A stretch of DNA of 64,000 nt from Tyzzerella sp. (GTDB lineage Bacteria; Bacillota; Clostridia; Lachnospirales; Lachnospiraceae), in assembly GCA_017465565.1 (NCBI GenBank), contig JAFTWA010000002.1, forward strand, positions 1 to 64,000, read 5' to 3'. Below the pieces are notes generated by a model that was given only the letters and a program-made list of their open reading frames with translations, was not told the DNA's origin and made no database searches. Shown here in pieces: positions 7,481 to 15,474 of the stretch. Both the position numbers and the translations under genes were made by a program. Positions within the stretch are counted from its first letter, which is position 1, and every line of letters starts with the position of its first letter.

Positions 7481-7619
7481 ATTTCTATGTAAACGGAGGT
7501 CACAGTCCTCCGGAAGAAGGACTAACCGCCTACCGCATATGGTAGCCTTGGAGAACCATTGTAACATACAAAAAATAGTCTCGGAAGTACTAAAAGTATT
7601 TTTGTTAAAAGTGAACAAA
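7481..7619 (-). repeat. 139-bp repeat, copy 2 (toxin promoter and leader)
   Basis: This copy matches 151-289. On the minus strand it supplies the extended -10 TG-N-TACAAT (+ strand ATTGTAACATA near 7559) and the toxin mRNA leader, including hairpins CTACC/GGTAG and CGGAGG/CCTCCG and the pair AGTCCT/AGGACT. The conserved part includes about 45 bp upstream of the -10 box, so promoter and leader were copied as one unit. Confidence 0.85.
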
Positions 7620-7705
7620 AGCAGTGTTTAATGAAGTTGATGAACGGATATAATGAACCTTTCAGCGATATAAAGTGTATATGTATACGAAAGGAGGGGC
7701 AAAGA

Positions 7706-8200
7706 GTGATTAATCAATATATCAGACAACATGGAAAACGATTATATGGACTTTGTTTATACCTCTGTGCGAATCCTTTCGAGGCAGATGACCTTTATCA
7801 AGAAACCTGGTTAAAGGTTGTGAAAAATATTTCACAATACGACCCGACGAAAGAATTTGAACCGTGGCTGACGAAGATATGTGTCAATACATATAGAAAT
7901 GCTTTGCGGAGACTGGCCCGAAGTCCTTTTATAAACTTTACAAGTAATGAAACTAAGGATTTGATGATGCAGTCAGTATCAGAACCGGAGAAAGAGGATT
8001 ACAGCGAACTTTATAAGGCAATTAATAACTTGCCAGAGAAATTCCGCTTGACAGTAATTTTATTCTACTTCCGAGGTCATGATATCGGATCAACGGCGCA
8101 GATTTTGAATGTCCCATCTGGAACGATAAAATCCCGCTTAAATAAAGCACGAAAATTATTGAAGGAGGCACTGAACAATGAAACAGATTTACGACTTTGA
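7706..8200 (+). CDS. ECF-type RNA polymerase sigma factor
   Basis: The product is a 164-residue sigma-70 family factor of group 4. Region 2 is seen as FEADDLYQETWLKVVKN (residues 30-46) and region 4 as LPEKFRLTVILFYFRG followed by the helix-turn-helix STAQILNVPSGTIKSRL. The GTG at 7706 is preferred because AAGGAGGGG lies 6 bases upstream; the ATG at 7631 would add 25 residues that do not belong to the family. It is the first gene of a three-gene operon with two membrane proteins. Such sigma factors are held by a membrane anti-sigma factor encoded next door. Confidence 0.9.
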   Translation: MINQYIRQHGKRLYGLCLYLCANPFEADDLYQETWLKVVKNISQYDPTKEFEPWLTKICVNTYRNALRRLARSPFINFTSNETKDLMMQSVSEPEKEDYSELYKAINNLPEKFRLTVILFYFRGHDIGSTAQILNVPSGTIKSRLNKARKLLKEALNNETDLRL

Positions 8201-8453
8201 GCGGTATAACCCACCTGCTTTGAATGAGAATATGCTGCACAATGAGTTAGAAAAGCGTAAAGTGCAGCGGCAGACAATTCTGCTGGCTGTAGCTGGCATT
8301 CTTGTTCAGATAGTGATGTTGATGTTTGGCTTTCTGAATGCAGGAAGCTGCCCGATTATTACAATTATTTGTCTTGGCTATGTTTTTGTTTCAGTAACAG
8401 GAGGCAGTGTCATAGCCGTGGTATTTGCCCGGAAAGGAGGCTTGGCTTTATGA
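8178..8453 (+). CDS. Small two-helix membrane protein, probable anti-sigma factor
   Basis: This 91-residue protein has a charged N-terminal part of about 32 residues and two membrane helices (about residues 33-53 and 60-83). It overlaps the sigma gene by 23 bases with ATG preceded by AAGGAGGCACTG, which points to translational coupling. Position, size and topology fit an anti-sigma factor whose cytoplasmic N-terminus binds the sigma factor, but there is no recognisable zinc-binding anti-sigma motif. The role is inferred from context. Confidence 0.7.
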   Translation: MKQIYDFERYNPPALNENMLHNELEKRKVQRQTILLAVAGILVQIVMLMFGFLNAGSCPIITIICLGYVFVSVTGGSVIAVVFARKGGLAL

Positions 8454-9343
8454 GTGGTATAATTAATCTTATTGTGGCAATCCCAGTGTTATTTGTTATG
8501 CTGGCAATTCCAGTTTCTATTGGCGTTTATGTGTATCGTGACGCAAAAAGACGTGAAATGAACGCTGTATTGTGGACGCTGGTGGCAGTTTTTGCCCCTT
8601 CGCTTATAGGTTTCATTATTTACTTATTGGTGCGTGGCAGCTATTCAGATATGCAATGTGGAAGCTGTAATGCGTCTATTAAAGAATATTATGTGGTTTG
8701 TCCAAAATGTGGCGCGAAGCTTCGGCCTTCCTGCCCAAACTGTGCAACGCCAGTAGAACTGGACTGGGCGGTTTGTCCAAAATGCGCACAGCCACTGCCA
8801 GAATATCAGAATGATATTGTTACACCAGTCAGACCAAAAGATAAGACATTGTGGAAGATTTTGCTGGTTGTCATTATTGTTCCAATTATTCTGATTGTTT
8901 TAATGATTGTATCATTCTCTGTTGTTGGTTCTGGTGGTAGTATTGCCCACGCAGAAGTTGCAATTGAGCAGTATCTGCAAGATGTAGACGAACCTAGAAT
9001 AAAAGAATGGTTGGAGGAATGTGACAGTGAATCCGATAAGGCATATGTTCTGGAATACAGGACAGAGGTGGAGGGCCAGAAACAGGTAAGATATCTTATT
9101 TATCTTCCTCAACTTGCGGACTATTTTAATTATAGTGCAACACAAGCGAATGGAGTATTTGGAACGACGCTGGATATCGATTTGGAAAATGTAGATGGCG
9201 TTACAGGCAAGGATTTGAATTTAATAACCTATAGAGGTGATTCTTACGCGGACTTAAAGCTGACCCTTGATGGTGAAAAGGTGGAATGCGAGATTACGGA
9301 AGTGGATTATAGTGTAGCACCTTCTGATTATATAGGAGAATAG
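8450..9343 (+). CDS. Membrane protein with double zinc ribbon
   Basis: The 297-residue protein has two N-terminal membrane helices (about residues 4-24 and 35-57) and then two zinc ribbons. Their cysteine pairs are CGSC, CPKCG, CPNC and CPKC between about residues 66 and 113. A third membrane helix lies near 128-152, and a soluble C-terminal domain of about 140 residues follows that I do not recognise. The ATG at 8450 follows AAAGGAGG and overlaps the stop of the previous gene by four bases, so it belongs to the sigma operon. It could be a second sensor or the regulated target. A terminator follows at 9352. Confidence 0.8.
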   Translation: MSGIINLIVAIPVLFVMLAIPVSIGVYVYRDAKRREMNAVLWTLVAVFAPSLIGFIIYLLVRGSYSDMQCGSCNASIKEYYVVCPKCGAKLRPSCPNCATPVELDWAVCPKCAQPLPEYQNDIVTPVRPKDKTLWKILLVVIIVPIILIVLMIVSFSVVGSGGSIAHAEVAIEQYLQDVDEPRIKEWLEECDSESDKAYVLEYRTEVEGQKQVRYLIYLPQLADYFNYSATQANGVFGTTLDIDLENVDGVTGKDLNLITYRGDSYADLKLTLDGEKVECEITEVDYSVAPSDYIGE

Positions 9344-9351
9344 AGAATAGA

Positions 9352-9385
9352 AGACGGTTAGCGCTTGGCTTAACCGTCTTTTTGC
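9352..9385 (+). terminator. Terminator of the ECF sigma operon
   Basis: AGACGGTTA (9352-9360) pairs with TAACCGTCT (9371-9379), loop of 10, followed by a T-run. The right arm reaches into the last codons of the convergent regulator gene at 9370. Confidence 0.85.
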
Positions 9386-10530
9386 TGTTCTAAAGCGTAT
9401 TTTGCTATTCTCAATATGTACAGCGAAAGCATGATCTTGACGCGGTTTTCGTTGCTCATGATGTCATATCCGAGAATCTCTTTGATATTCTTAACCTTAT
9501 ATTTCAATGTGTTCTGATGATAAAAAGTAGCATTCGCCGTCTGTGTAATACTGCAGTCATTTTCAAAAAAGTCTTTCAATACAGTCATATATTTCGTCTT
9601 ATGTTCTTCATCATAATCCATGAGTTTCCCTAGAGTATTGCGGACAAAGAAAGGACAAATAATATCTGGCTCTTTCATATCAGCGAGAATCTGATAAGTA
9701 CCTAGTTCATCATAGTACAGGGGATTTTCTGGAATGACACTATCGCACAAGTGAAAGGCTGTTCGTGCATTTTTGTAAGAACGATGAATGTCTGAAATCT
9801 GATTTTCAGTTGAACCGATTCCTAATTGAATATTTGGAAGACTCTGACACAAAGCTGAAAAAGCTTTTCGGAGATATTCAGGCGAATACCCAGCTGTCAG
9901 GATAACATAAGTATCATTCTCCGAATACAATACACTCTGTTTCATGACACGATGTAATGCCCTTTCAATTCGTTCAATACTCTCGACTTTGCTTTCCGCT
10001 TCATTTCCTGTGTACCCTAAGATCGCAATTGTGTAAGATGAATCATTTGAAAACCCATTTCGCTCGAAATAGTCAATGTAAAGGGCTGAGTCCTGTGGAT
10101 GGGAAATTGTATTTTTTAATGCGGCAATAAAATTCATTTCTTTACGCTCATTATCTATCAAAATCTCGGAAAAACGGCGCATGATATTTATGTATGGGGT
10201 TTGCCAACTCGCTGCAAATAAAGGAAATTGCATGGTATTGCAATAATCAATTAGGTCCTCAGAAAATTCATGCCCTTCCTGTAGCGCTACAATTAAGCCG
10301 CCTGCCTCCATTTCAATTAGTTTATTGATGTATGCTTTACGGATTTCTTCTGTCTCATCATTTAGGGCAGAGTTGAAGACTAACTCATCACCATGAAGCA
10401 AGTCTGCGAACTCTACATTTTCTACCATGTGCACCCAGCTGATTTTCTTTTCAAAACAACTGTTGGTTTGTAATCGAACATCATATTTTGAATAGATTTC
10501 TCTATATAGGTTGTTTAATTCTACTGCCAT
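9370..10530 (-). CDS. PucR/CdaR-type transcriptional regulator
   Basis: The 386-residue protein ends in the PucR-type helix-turn-helix: FFENDCSITQTANATFYHQN, then TLKYKVKNIKEILGYDI. Ahead of it is a GGDEF-like degenerate region (IGSTENQISDIHRSYKNARTAF) typical of the CdaR family. The N-terminal 200 residues would hold a sensor domain. Such proteins regulate purine or sugar-acid catabolism or virulence in other Firmicutes; the target here is unknown. The ATG at 10530 follows TTGGAGAAAA; the longer frame from 10593 has no site. Two palindromes just upstream (10558-10579, 10597-10619) are candidate operators. The FAD-Rieske gene lies upstream in the same orientation but with its own signals. Confidence 0.85.
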   Translation of the reverse strand: MAVELNNLYREIYSKYDVRLQTNSCFEKKISWVHMVENVEFADLLHGDELVFNSALNDETEEIRKAYINKLIEMEAGGLIVALQEGHEFSEDLIDYCNTMQFPLFAASWQTPYINIMRRFSEILIDNERKEMNFIAALKNTISHPQDSALYIDYFERNGFSNDSSYTIAILGYTGNEAESKVESIERIERALHRVMKQSVLYSENDTYVILTAGYSPEYLRKAFSALCQSLPNIQLGIGSTENQISDIHRSYKNARTAFHLCDSVIPENPLYYDELGTYQILADMKEPDIICPFFVRNTLGKLMDYDEEHKTKYMTVLKDFFENDCSITQTANATFYHQNTLKYKVKNIKEILGYDIMSNENRVKIMLSLYILRIAKYALEQQKDG

Positions 10531-10557
10531 ACTATTTTCTCCAATCAGTAAAATATT

Positions 10558-10619
10558 TTGCAATGAAAACGTATTGCAATATAATAATAACACACGAAAT
10601 TGTACTTGTGGTACAATTT
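10558..10619. promoter_or_regulatory. Two palindromic operator candidates before the PucR-type gene
   Basis: TTGCAAT-N8-ATTGCAA (10558-10579) and AAATTGTAC-N5-GTACAATTT (10597-10619) are exact inverted repeats 17 bases apart. Both lie between the regulator's start codon and any upstream promoter, so they are likely binding sites for the regulator itself or a second factor. Confidence 0.65.
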
Positions 10620-10670
10620 TCTATATTTTTTATGTCGCGCTTGGACATAGGAAAAAGTTTAGCAGCATGC

Positions 10671-10765
10671 TATACTCTTAGTAGAAACCAAAAACCCCGT
10701 TAAAAAGGTTTCTAATCAAAACTCCAAAAATGTACTTGAAAACCAGGCCAACACCTGGTTTTTTT
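10671..10765 (+). ncRNA. Candidate 83-nt small RNA
   Basis: An extended -10 element TGC-TATACT (10668-10676) is followed by a transcript region starting near 10683. It has a first hairpin AGAAACC (10683-10689) / GGTTTCT (10707-10713) with an A-rich loop, a single-stranded A-rich linker, and a terminator AACCAGG (10741-10747) / CCTGGTT (10754-10760) with seven Ts. There is no reading frame with a ribosome site. The -35 region is weak. The same terminator hairpin may also end the convergent FAD-Rieske gene. Confidence 0.55.
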
Positions 10766-10773
10766 GTATGCTT

Positions 10774-12072
10774 CTATTTCTTTAAATCATCCGTTGCAGG
10801 ATTATCAATTAATTCTCCTTTTTCTGTAAAGCGCGACCCGTGGCAAGGACAGTCCCAGGAATGCTCCTGTGGATTCCATTTGAGCGCACAGCCCATGTGT
10901 GGACAGCGTTTGGGCGTAGGCGTGAGTAGGCTCGCTGTGGCTTCGAAAGCATTTATCGCAAGCTGTGGACGCAGCATGGTTCTGGAAGGCGAAAATACAG
11001 GTGCGTATGGATTTTCTTTTTCTAATACCATATCGCGTAAAATCATAGCTGCAGCCATGGAAGAAGTCATTCCCCATTTGTTGAATCCAGTTGCAACATA
11101 AAGATTTGGCGTGTTTTGGGAATATTGTCCGATATAAGGAATGCTATCGAGGGTCATACAGTCCTGGGTTGCCCAGCGGTATTTTTCCTTAGAATCAGGA
11201 TAATATTTCTTTGCAAATTGCGAGAGTTCCTTCCAATTCCCACCCTTTTTCCCAGTACGGTGGTCACCACCACCAATGAGCAGAAGATGATTATAATTAC
11301 GGAAAGACATTCCTTTTTCCGCTTCGTCCACATACATGCCATTTACATCAGGTGCGTTTTCAAGTGCAATCTCATAAGAACGGTGTTGGTACATTTTTAG
11401 AAAATAACTTCCGTGCTTATTGAGAATAGGAAAATGTGTTGCTACAATGATTTTGGACGCAGTGATCTTACCATGCTCTGTAATAGCAGTATTTTTTGAT
11501 AATTCCCGCACTTTTGTATGTTCGTAGACGTGAAGTCCCTCCACAATTTTCGAAAGAAATTTTAGAGGATGGAACTGTGCCTGATTTTCAAATTTAACTG
11601 CTCCTGCAACCGAAAATGGAAGTAGGAGATTTTCAGTATATTGTGCAGAAAAACCGATTTGCTGAAGGGCATCCAGCTCCTTTTCTATTTTCCTGGAGTT
11701 GCCGAGCGAATACACATATGCATTTTTTGTCTCAAAATCACAGTCAATGGACTGGCAAAATTTGCGGAACTCTGCTAAGGCAGATTCGTTGGCTGCCAAA
11801 TACATATGTGTCTTTTCGGCGCCAAATCTTTTCAGCATTTTGTGATAAATCAGTCCGTGCTGAGAAGTGATTTTGGCAGTTGTGTTTTTCGTGATGCCGC
11901 TGCAAAGCGTGTCGGCTTCAACCAGTACATAATTTACGCTGGATTGCTCCAGCATATAGGCACATAGAATCCCGGCGATTCCGCCGCCAATGATTAAGAC
12001 ATCAGTTCGGATGTCCTTTTTTAGTTGTTCGAAAGTTGGAAAATTTATTGTGTCAGACCATATAGAATGCAT
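10774..12072 (-). CDS. FAD-dependent oxidoreductase fused to a Rieske domain
   Basis: The 432-residue protein begins with a DAO-type FAD fold. The dinucleotide motif is DVLIIGGGIAGILCAYMLEQ (residues 24-43), and the closing FAD motif is LYVATGFNKWGMTSSMAAA near residue 330. The last 50 residues are a Rieske [2Fe-2S] domain with CPHMGC and CPCHGS. This is the architecture of the iron-sulfur amino-acid-oxidase-like proteins often annotated as putative glycine/D-amino acid oxidases. The electron acceptor and substrate are unknown. It is monocistronic, with CGAGGTGATAAC before the ATG. A Rieske protein without a respiratory chain in a likely strict anaerobe is of interest. Confidence 0.85.
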   Translation of the reverse strand: MHSIWSDTINFPTFEQLKKDIRTDVLIIGGGIAGILCAYMLEQSSVNYVLVEADTLCSGITKNTTAKITSQHGLIYHKMLKRFGAEKTHMYLAANESALAEFRKFCQSIDCDFETKNAYVYSLGNSRKIEKELDALQQIGFSAQYTENLLLPFSVAGAVKFENQAQFHPLKFLSKIVEGLHVYEHTKVRELSKNTAITEHGKITASKIIVATHFPILNKHGSYFLKMYQHRSYEIALENAPDVNGMYVDEAEKGMSFRNYNHLLLIGGGDHRTGKKGGNWKELSQFAKKYYPDSKEKYRWATQDCMTLDSIPYIGQYSQNTPNLYVATGFNKWGMTSSMAAAMILRDMVLEKENPYAPVFSPSRTMLRPQLAINAFEATASLLTPTPKRCPHMGCALKWNPQEHSWDCPCHGSRFTEKGELIDNPATDDLKK

Positions 12073-12178
12073 GTTATCACCTCGTGATTAGTATGCGCTG
12101 GAAAATTTGTAATAATGCATTGAAGAAGTCAGAGAATTGGATTATTATAGAATTATGGAAATGAAAGAAGGTATAGGC

Positions 12179-12739
12179 ATGAATTTAAAACTAGAGAAGA
12201 AAGACATTTTAACGATACCCAATTTATTGAGTTTATTTCGAATTATTTTGATTCCGGTTATCGTTGTTTTGTATTGCAAATATCATATGTACAGCGCGAC
12301 AACATTGGTGATTATTATTTCGGGAATTACGGATGTGGCAGATGGATTTATAGCACGGAAGTTTAACATGATTTCAGATTTTGGAAAAGTGTTGGATCCG
12401 ATTGCAGATAAGCTGACACAGGCAGCTATTGTGTTGTGTCTGTTTACAAGATTTCCACACATGTTATATATGTTTTTCCTGATGGCTGCGAAAGAAACTG
12501 TGATGGGAATTACAGGAGCCTTGAGTGTTAAATATAGTGGAGAAGTTCATGGGGCTGACTGGCACGGGAAACTGACGACTTGCATGATTTATGCCATGAT
12601 GCTTATACATATTGTCTGGTATGAAATTCCGGTACATGTGTCTGATGTTCTTCTGGTAATTGTTGCAGGAGTTATGATTTTTTCTCTTGTACGTTATGTT
12701 ATGAGAAATGTGAAAATGATAAAGGAACACAAGAAATAG
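12179..12739 (+). CDS. CDP-alcohol phosphatidyltransferase (PgsA/cardiolipin synthase type)
   Basis: This 186-residue membrane enzyme transfers a phosphatidyl group from CDP-diacylglycerol to an alcohol such as glycerol 3-phosphate or phosphatidylglycerol. The full signature D-G-x2-A-R-x8-G-x3-D-x3-D is present at residues 55-77 (ADGFIARKF to LDPIADK). Five or more membrane helices cover the rest. The ATG at 12179 follows GAAAGAAGG; an upstream ATG at 12137 adds residues outside the family. The next gene starts two bases after its stop, so both are probably co-transcribed. Whether the product is PG phosphate or cardiolipin cannot be decided from sequence. Confidence 0.85.
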   Translation: MNLKLEKKDILTIPNLLSLFRIILIPVIVVLYCKYHMYSATTLVIIISGITDVADGFIARKFNMISDFGKVLDPIADKLTQAAIVLCLFTRFPHMLYMFFLMAAKETVMGITGALSVKYSGEVHGADWHGKLTTCMIYAMMLIHIVWYEIPVHVSDVLLVIVAGVMIFSLVRYVMRNVKMIKEHKK

Positions 12740-12740
12740 T

Positions 12741-13595
12741 ATGAAAGTTGGAGACAAGGTTGCCATTGTTGCCTGTTCAAACGGGTTGGCAGAAAATCAA
12801 AAAAAGAAAATACAAGAATTATGTGATACATTAATGGGAATCGGTCTGATTCCCATTCTTAGTAAGTACATTTTTGTAAAAGATTCCGTTTTTGGCGGAA
12901 CGGCGCAGGAACGCGCGGAAAGTCTGATGGAATTCTATAGGGATGAAGAAGTTAAAGCAATTTTTGATGTTTCAGGTGGGGACATAGCAAATGAGGTGTT
13001 ACCTTATCTGGATTTTAATGTGATTGGGAAGAGTGAAAAACAATTTTTGGGATACAGCGATTTGACCACGATTATCAATGCAATCTATGCAAAGACAGGA
13101 AAAGAGTCTGTTTTGTATCAAGTGCGAAATCTTATTTATGACTACGCTGATGAGCAAGTGGATAGATTTGATAAAGAAGAAATGTATGATTTCACATATG
13201 AATTCGTACAAGGAAAAGAAATGCAAGGGATTGTAGTTGGTGGAAATATTCGCTGCCTTTTGAAACTGGCAGGCACAGAATACTGGCCGGATACGACTGG
13301 GAAAATTCTTTTATTGGAAGCCATGGGAGGGACAGTTCCTCAGATGGTTACCTACCTTAATCAATTAAAACAGATGGGTGTGTTTAAGAAAATTTCTGGA
13401 ATTTTACTGGGAACATTTTCAAAAATGGAAGCGGAAGAGTGCAAACCGACCATAGTGGAATTGGTGAAAATGTATGCTGGCACGGAGCTTCCGATAGCCA
13501 AGACACAGGAAATTGGACATGGAACTGATTCCAAAGGGATTGTGATAGGAAGGAAATATTATATAGCAAAGAATGCACATGAGATTGACTTTTGA
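12741..13595 (+). CDS. LD-carboxypeptidase, peptidase family S66
   Basis: The 284-residue protein matches the LdcA/MccF family, which removes the terminal D-alanine from murein tetrapeptides or cleaves microcin-like adducts. The nucleophile is Ser106 in FLGYSDLTT; the supporting Glu is in LLLEAMGG and His in IGHGTDS near the C-terminus. It starts two bases after the phosphatidyltransferase gene. Length and motif order are normal. Without a signal peptide it would act in the cytosol on recycled cell-wall peptides. The MccF-like alternative (immunity to peptide-nucleotide antibiotics) cannot be excluded. Confidence 0.8.
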   Translation: MKVGDKVAIVACSNGLAENQKKKIQELCDTLMGIGLIPILSKYIFVKDSVFGGTAQERAESLMEFYRDEEVKAIFDVSGGDIANEVLPYLDFNVIGKSEKQFLGYSDLTTIINAIYAKTGKESVLYQVRNLIYDYADEQVDRFDKEEMYDFTYEFVQGKEMQGIVVGGNIRCLLKLAGTEYWPDTTGKILLLEAMGGTVPQMVTYLNQLKQMGVFKKISGILLGTFSKMEAEECKPTIVELVKMYAGTELPIAKTQEIGHGTDSKGIVIGRKYYIAKNAHEIDF

Positions 13596-13651
13596 ATGTA
13601 AATTATTTAGAATAAAAATTAAGAAATAATTTAAAGGATAGGTGACCAATT

Positions 13652-15334
13652 ATGTACATGGATGACTACAAGCGTTGGATGGAAGCAGACCTTGAAGACG
13701 CTGCACTTACTAAAGAATTAGAATCAATCGCAGGCAACGAAGAAGAAATTAAAGACCGTTTTGCAGTATCTCTTAAATTCGGTACAGCAGGACTTCGTGG
13801 TGTATTAGGCGCTGGTTCTAACCGTATGAACATTTATGTTGTTCGTCAGGCTTCTCAGGGCTTAGCAAACTGGGTAAAAACACAGGGCGGAAACCAGTTA
13901 GTTGCTATCAGCTATGACAGCCGTATCAACAGTGATGCATTTGCGAAAGAGACAGCTCGCGTATTAGCAGCTAACGGAATCAAGGTTCGCATTTATGATG
14001 CACTTATGCCAGTTCCAGCACTCAGCTTTGCAACTCGTTATTATGAAGCAAACGCAGGTGTTATGGTAACAGCTTCTCATAACCCAGCAAAATACAATGG
14101 TTATAAAGCATATGGTCCAGACGGATGTCAGATGACAGATGACGCGGCTAATATTGTTTATGCTGAAATTCAAAAGACAGATATCCTTACAGGTGCTAAA
14201 TTAATCGCATTTGAAGATGGTATCGCACAAGGTCTTATCGAATACGTTGGAGATGATTGTAAAGAAGCTCTTTACGATGCAATCAAAGCCCGCAGCGTTC
14301 GTCCAGGTCTTTGCAAAACTGCAGGACTCAAATTAGTTTACTCTCCACTTAACGGTTCAGGTTTAGTTCCAGTTATGAGAGTGTTAAATGATATTGGTAT
14401 CGATGATATTACAATCGTACCAGAACAACAATATCCAGATGGAAACTTCCCAACATGTCCATATCCAAATCCAGAGATTTTCGAAGCTCTTCGCTTAGGT
14501 TTGGAATTAGCCGAAAAATCAGGTGCAGACTTAATGTTAGCAACTGACCCAGATGCTGACCGTGTTGGTATCGCAATGAAATGTCCAGATGGTACATATG
14601 AATTAGTTTCAGGAAATGAAGTTGGTGTTCTCTTGTTAGATTACATCTGTGCAGGACGTATCGAAAACGGAACAATGCCAGAAAAGGCAGTAGCTGTTAA
14701 ATCAATCGTTTCTACACCACTTGCAGATGCCGTTGCTAAGCACTATGGCGTAGAACTCCGCAACGTATTAACAGGCTTCAAATGGATTGGTGATCAAATC
14801 GCAGGCTTAGAAGCAGCAGGCGAAGTTGACAGATTTATCTTCGGTTTCGAAGAAAGCTACGGATACTTGGCAGGTCCATATGTACGTGATAAAGATGCTA
14901 TCATCGGTTCTATGTTAATCTGTGAAATGGCAGCATATTACAGAAGCATTGGTTCTTCAGTAAAACAAAGATTAGAAGAGATTTATAACCAATACGGACG
15001 TTACTTGAATAAAGTTGACAGCTTCGAATTCCCAGGACTTTCTGGTATGGACAAGATGGCTGGTATCATGGAAGACTTACGTAAGAATCCACCAGCAGCA
15101 ATCGGCGAATACAAGGTAGTAAAAATAACAGACTGTTTGAAACCAGAAGAAACAGGACTTCCAAAATCTAACGTATTGATTTATGACTTAGAAGGTGGAG
15201 CACAAGCTATCGTTCGTCCTTCAGGAACAGAACCTAAGATTAAGACATACTTTACAACATTAGGTAAAGATTTAGCAGAAGCTCAGGCACAAAAAGATGC
15301 ATTAGCAGCAGCTTTAAAACCAATTTTCTCATAA
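13652..15334 (+). CDS. pgcA: Phosphoglucomutase / phosphomannomutase (alpha-D-phosphohexomutase)
   Basis: The 560-residue enzyme interconverts glucose 1- and 6-phosphate, feeding glycan and UDP-glucose synthesis. The phospho-serine is Ser142 in TASHNPAKYNGYK, the metal loop is DPDADRVG, the sugar loop is FGFEESYG, and the phosphate-binding loop is RPSGTEPKIK near the C-terminus. The length equals the long bacterial PgcA type. The start has AAGGATAGGTGA upstream. Codon use is strongly biased (nearly all GCA/GCT, CCA, CGT, TTA), unlike the neighbours, which suggests high expression. A good terminator follows at 15351. Confidence 0.92.
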   Translation: MYMDDYKRWMEADLEDAALTKELESIAGNEEEIKDRFAVSLKFGTAGLRGVLGAGSNRMNIYVVRQASQGLANWVKTQGGNQLVAISYDSRINSDAFAKETARVLAANGIKVRIYDALMPVPALSFATRYYEANAGVMVTASHNPAKYNGYKAYGPDGCQMTDDAANIVYAEIQKTDILTGAKLIAFEDGIAQGLIEYVGDDCKEALYDAIKARSVRPGLCKTAGLKLVYSPLNGSGLVPVMRVLNDIGIDDITIVPEQQYPDGNFPTCPYPNPEIFEALRLGLELAEKSGADLMLATDPDADRVGIAMKCPDGTYELVSGNEVGVLLLDYICAGRIENGTMPEKAVAVKSIVSTPLADAVAKHYGVELRNVLTGFKWIGDQIAGLEAAGEVDRFIFGFEESYGYLAGPYVRDKDAIIGSMLICEMAAYYRSIGSSVKQRLEEIYNQYGRYLNKVDSFEFPGLSGMDKMAGIMEDLRKNPPAAIGEYKVVKITDCLKPEETGLPKSNVLIYDLEGGAQAIVRPSGTEPKIKTYFTTLGKDLAEAQAQKDALAAALKPIFS

Positions 15335-15350
15335 GAAAATAAATTACTTG

Positions 15351-15380
15351 GCGTCAGGTTGAAAAACCTGGCGCTTTTTT
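15351..15380 (+). terminator. Terminator after pgcA
   Basis: GCGTCAGGTT (15351-15360) pairs with AACCTGGCGC (15365-15374) and is followed by six Ts. Confidence 0.9.
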
Positions 15381-15406
15381 CATGTCACATCCCAATTAGA
15401 TAAAAC

Positions 15407-15434
15407 TTGATATATTTTGTCAGATTGTTATAAT
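15407..15434 (+). promoter_or_regulatory. Sigma-A promoter of the antiporter/ABC operon
   Basis: TTGATA (15407-15412) and TATAAT (15429-15434) are spaced by 16 bases, 40 bases ahead of the antiporter start and just behind the pgcA terminator. Confidence 0.75.
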
Positions 15435-15474
15435 AAAAGTATTGTTTGATAAAGAATAGAAAAAGGATGATGAA

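Larger units (their letters stand above)
7171..7705. other. Toxin-antitoxin RNA locus and sigma-gene leader
   Basis: This stretch has no long gene. It holds a sigma-A promoter and a short + strand RNA (7233-7362), a 30-codon minus-strand toxin (7352-7444), the 139-bp repeat copy 2 (7481-7619), and a possible promoter for the ECF sigma gene with TATAAT at 7649-7654. Confidence 0.75.
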
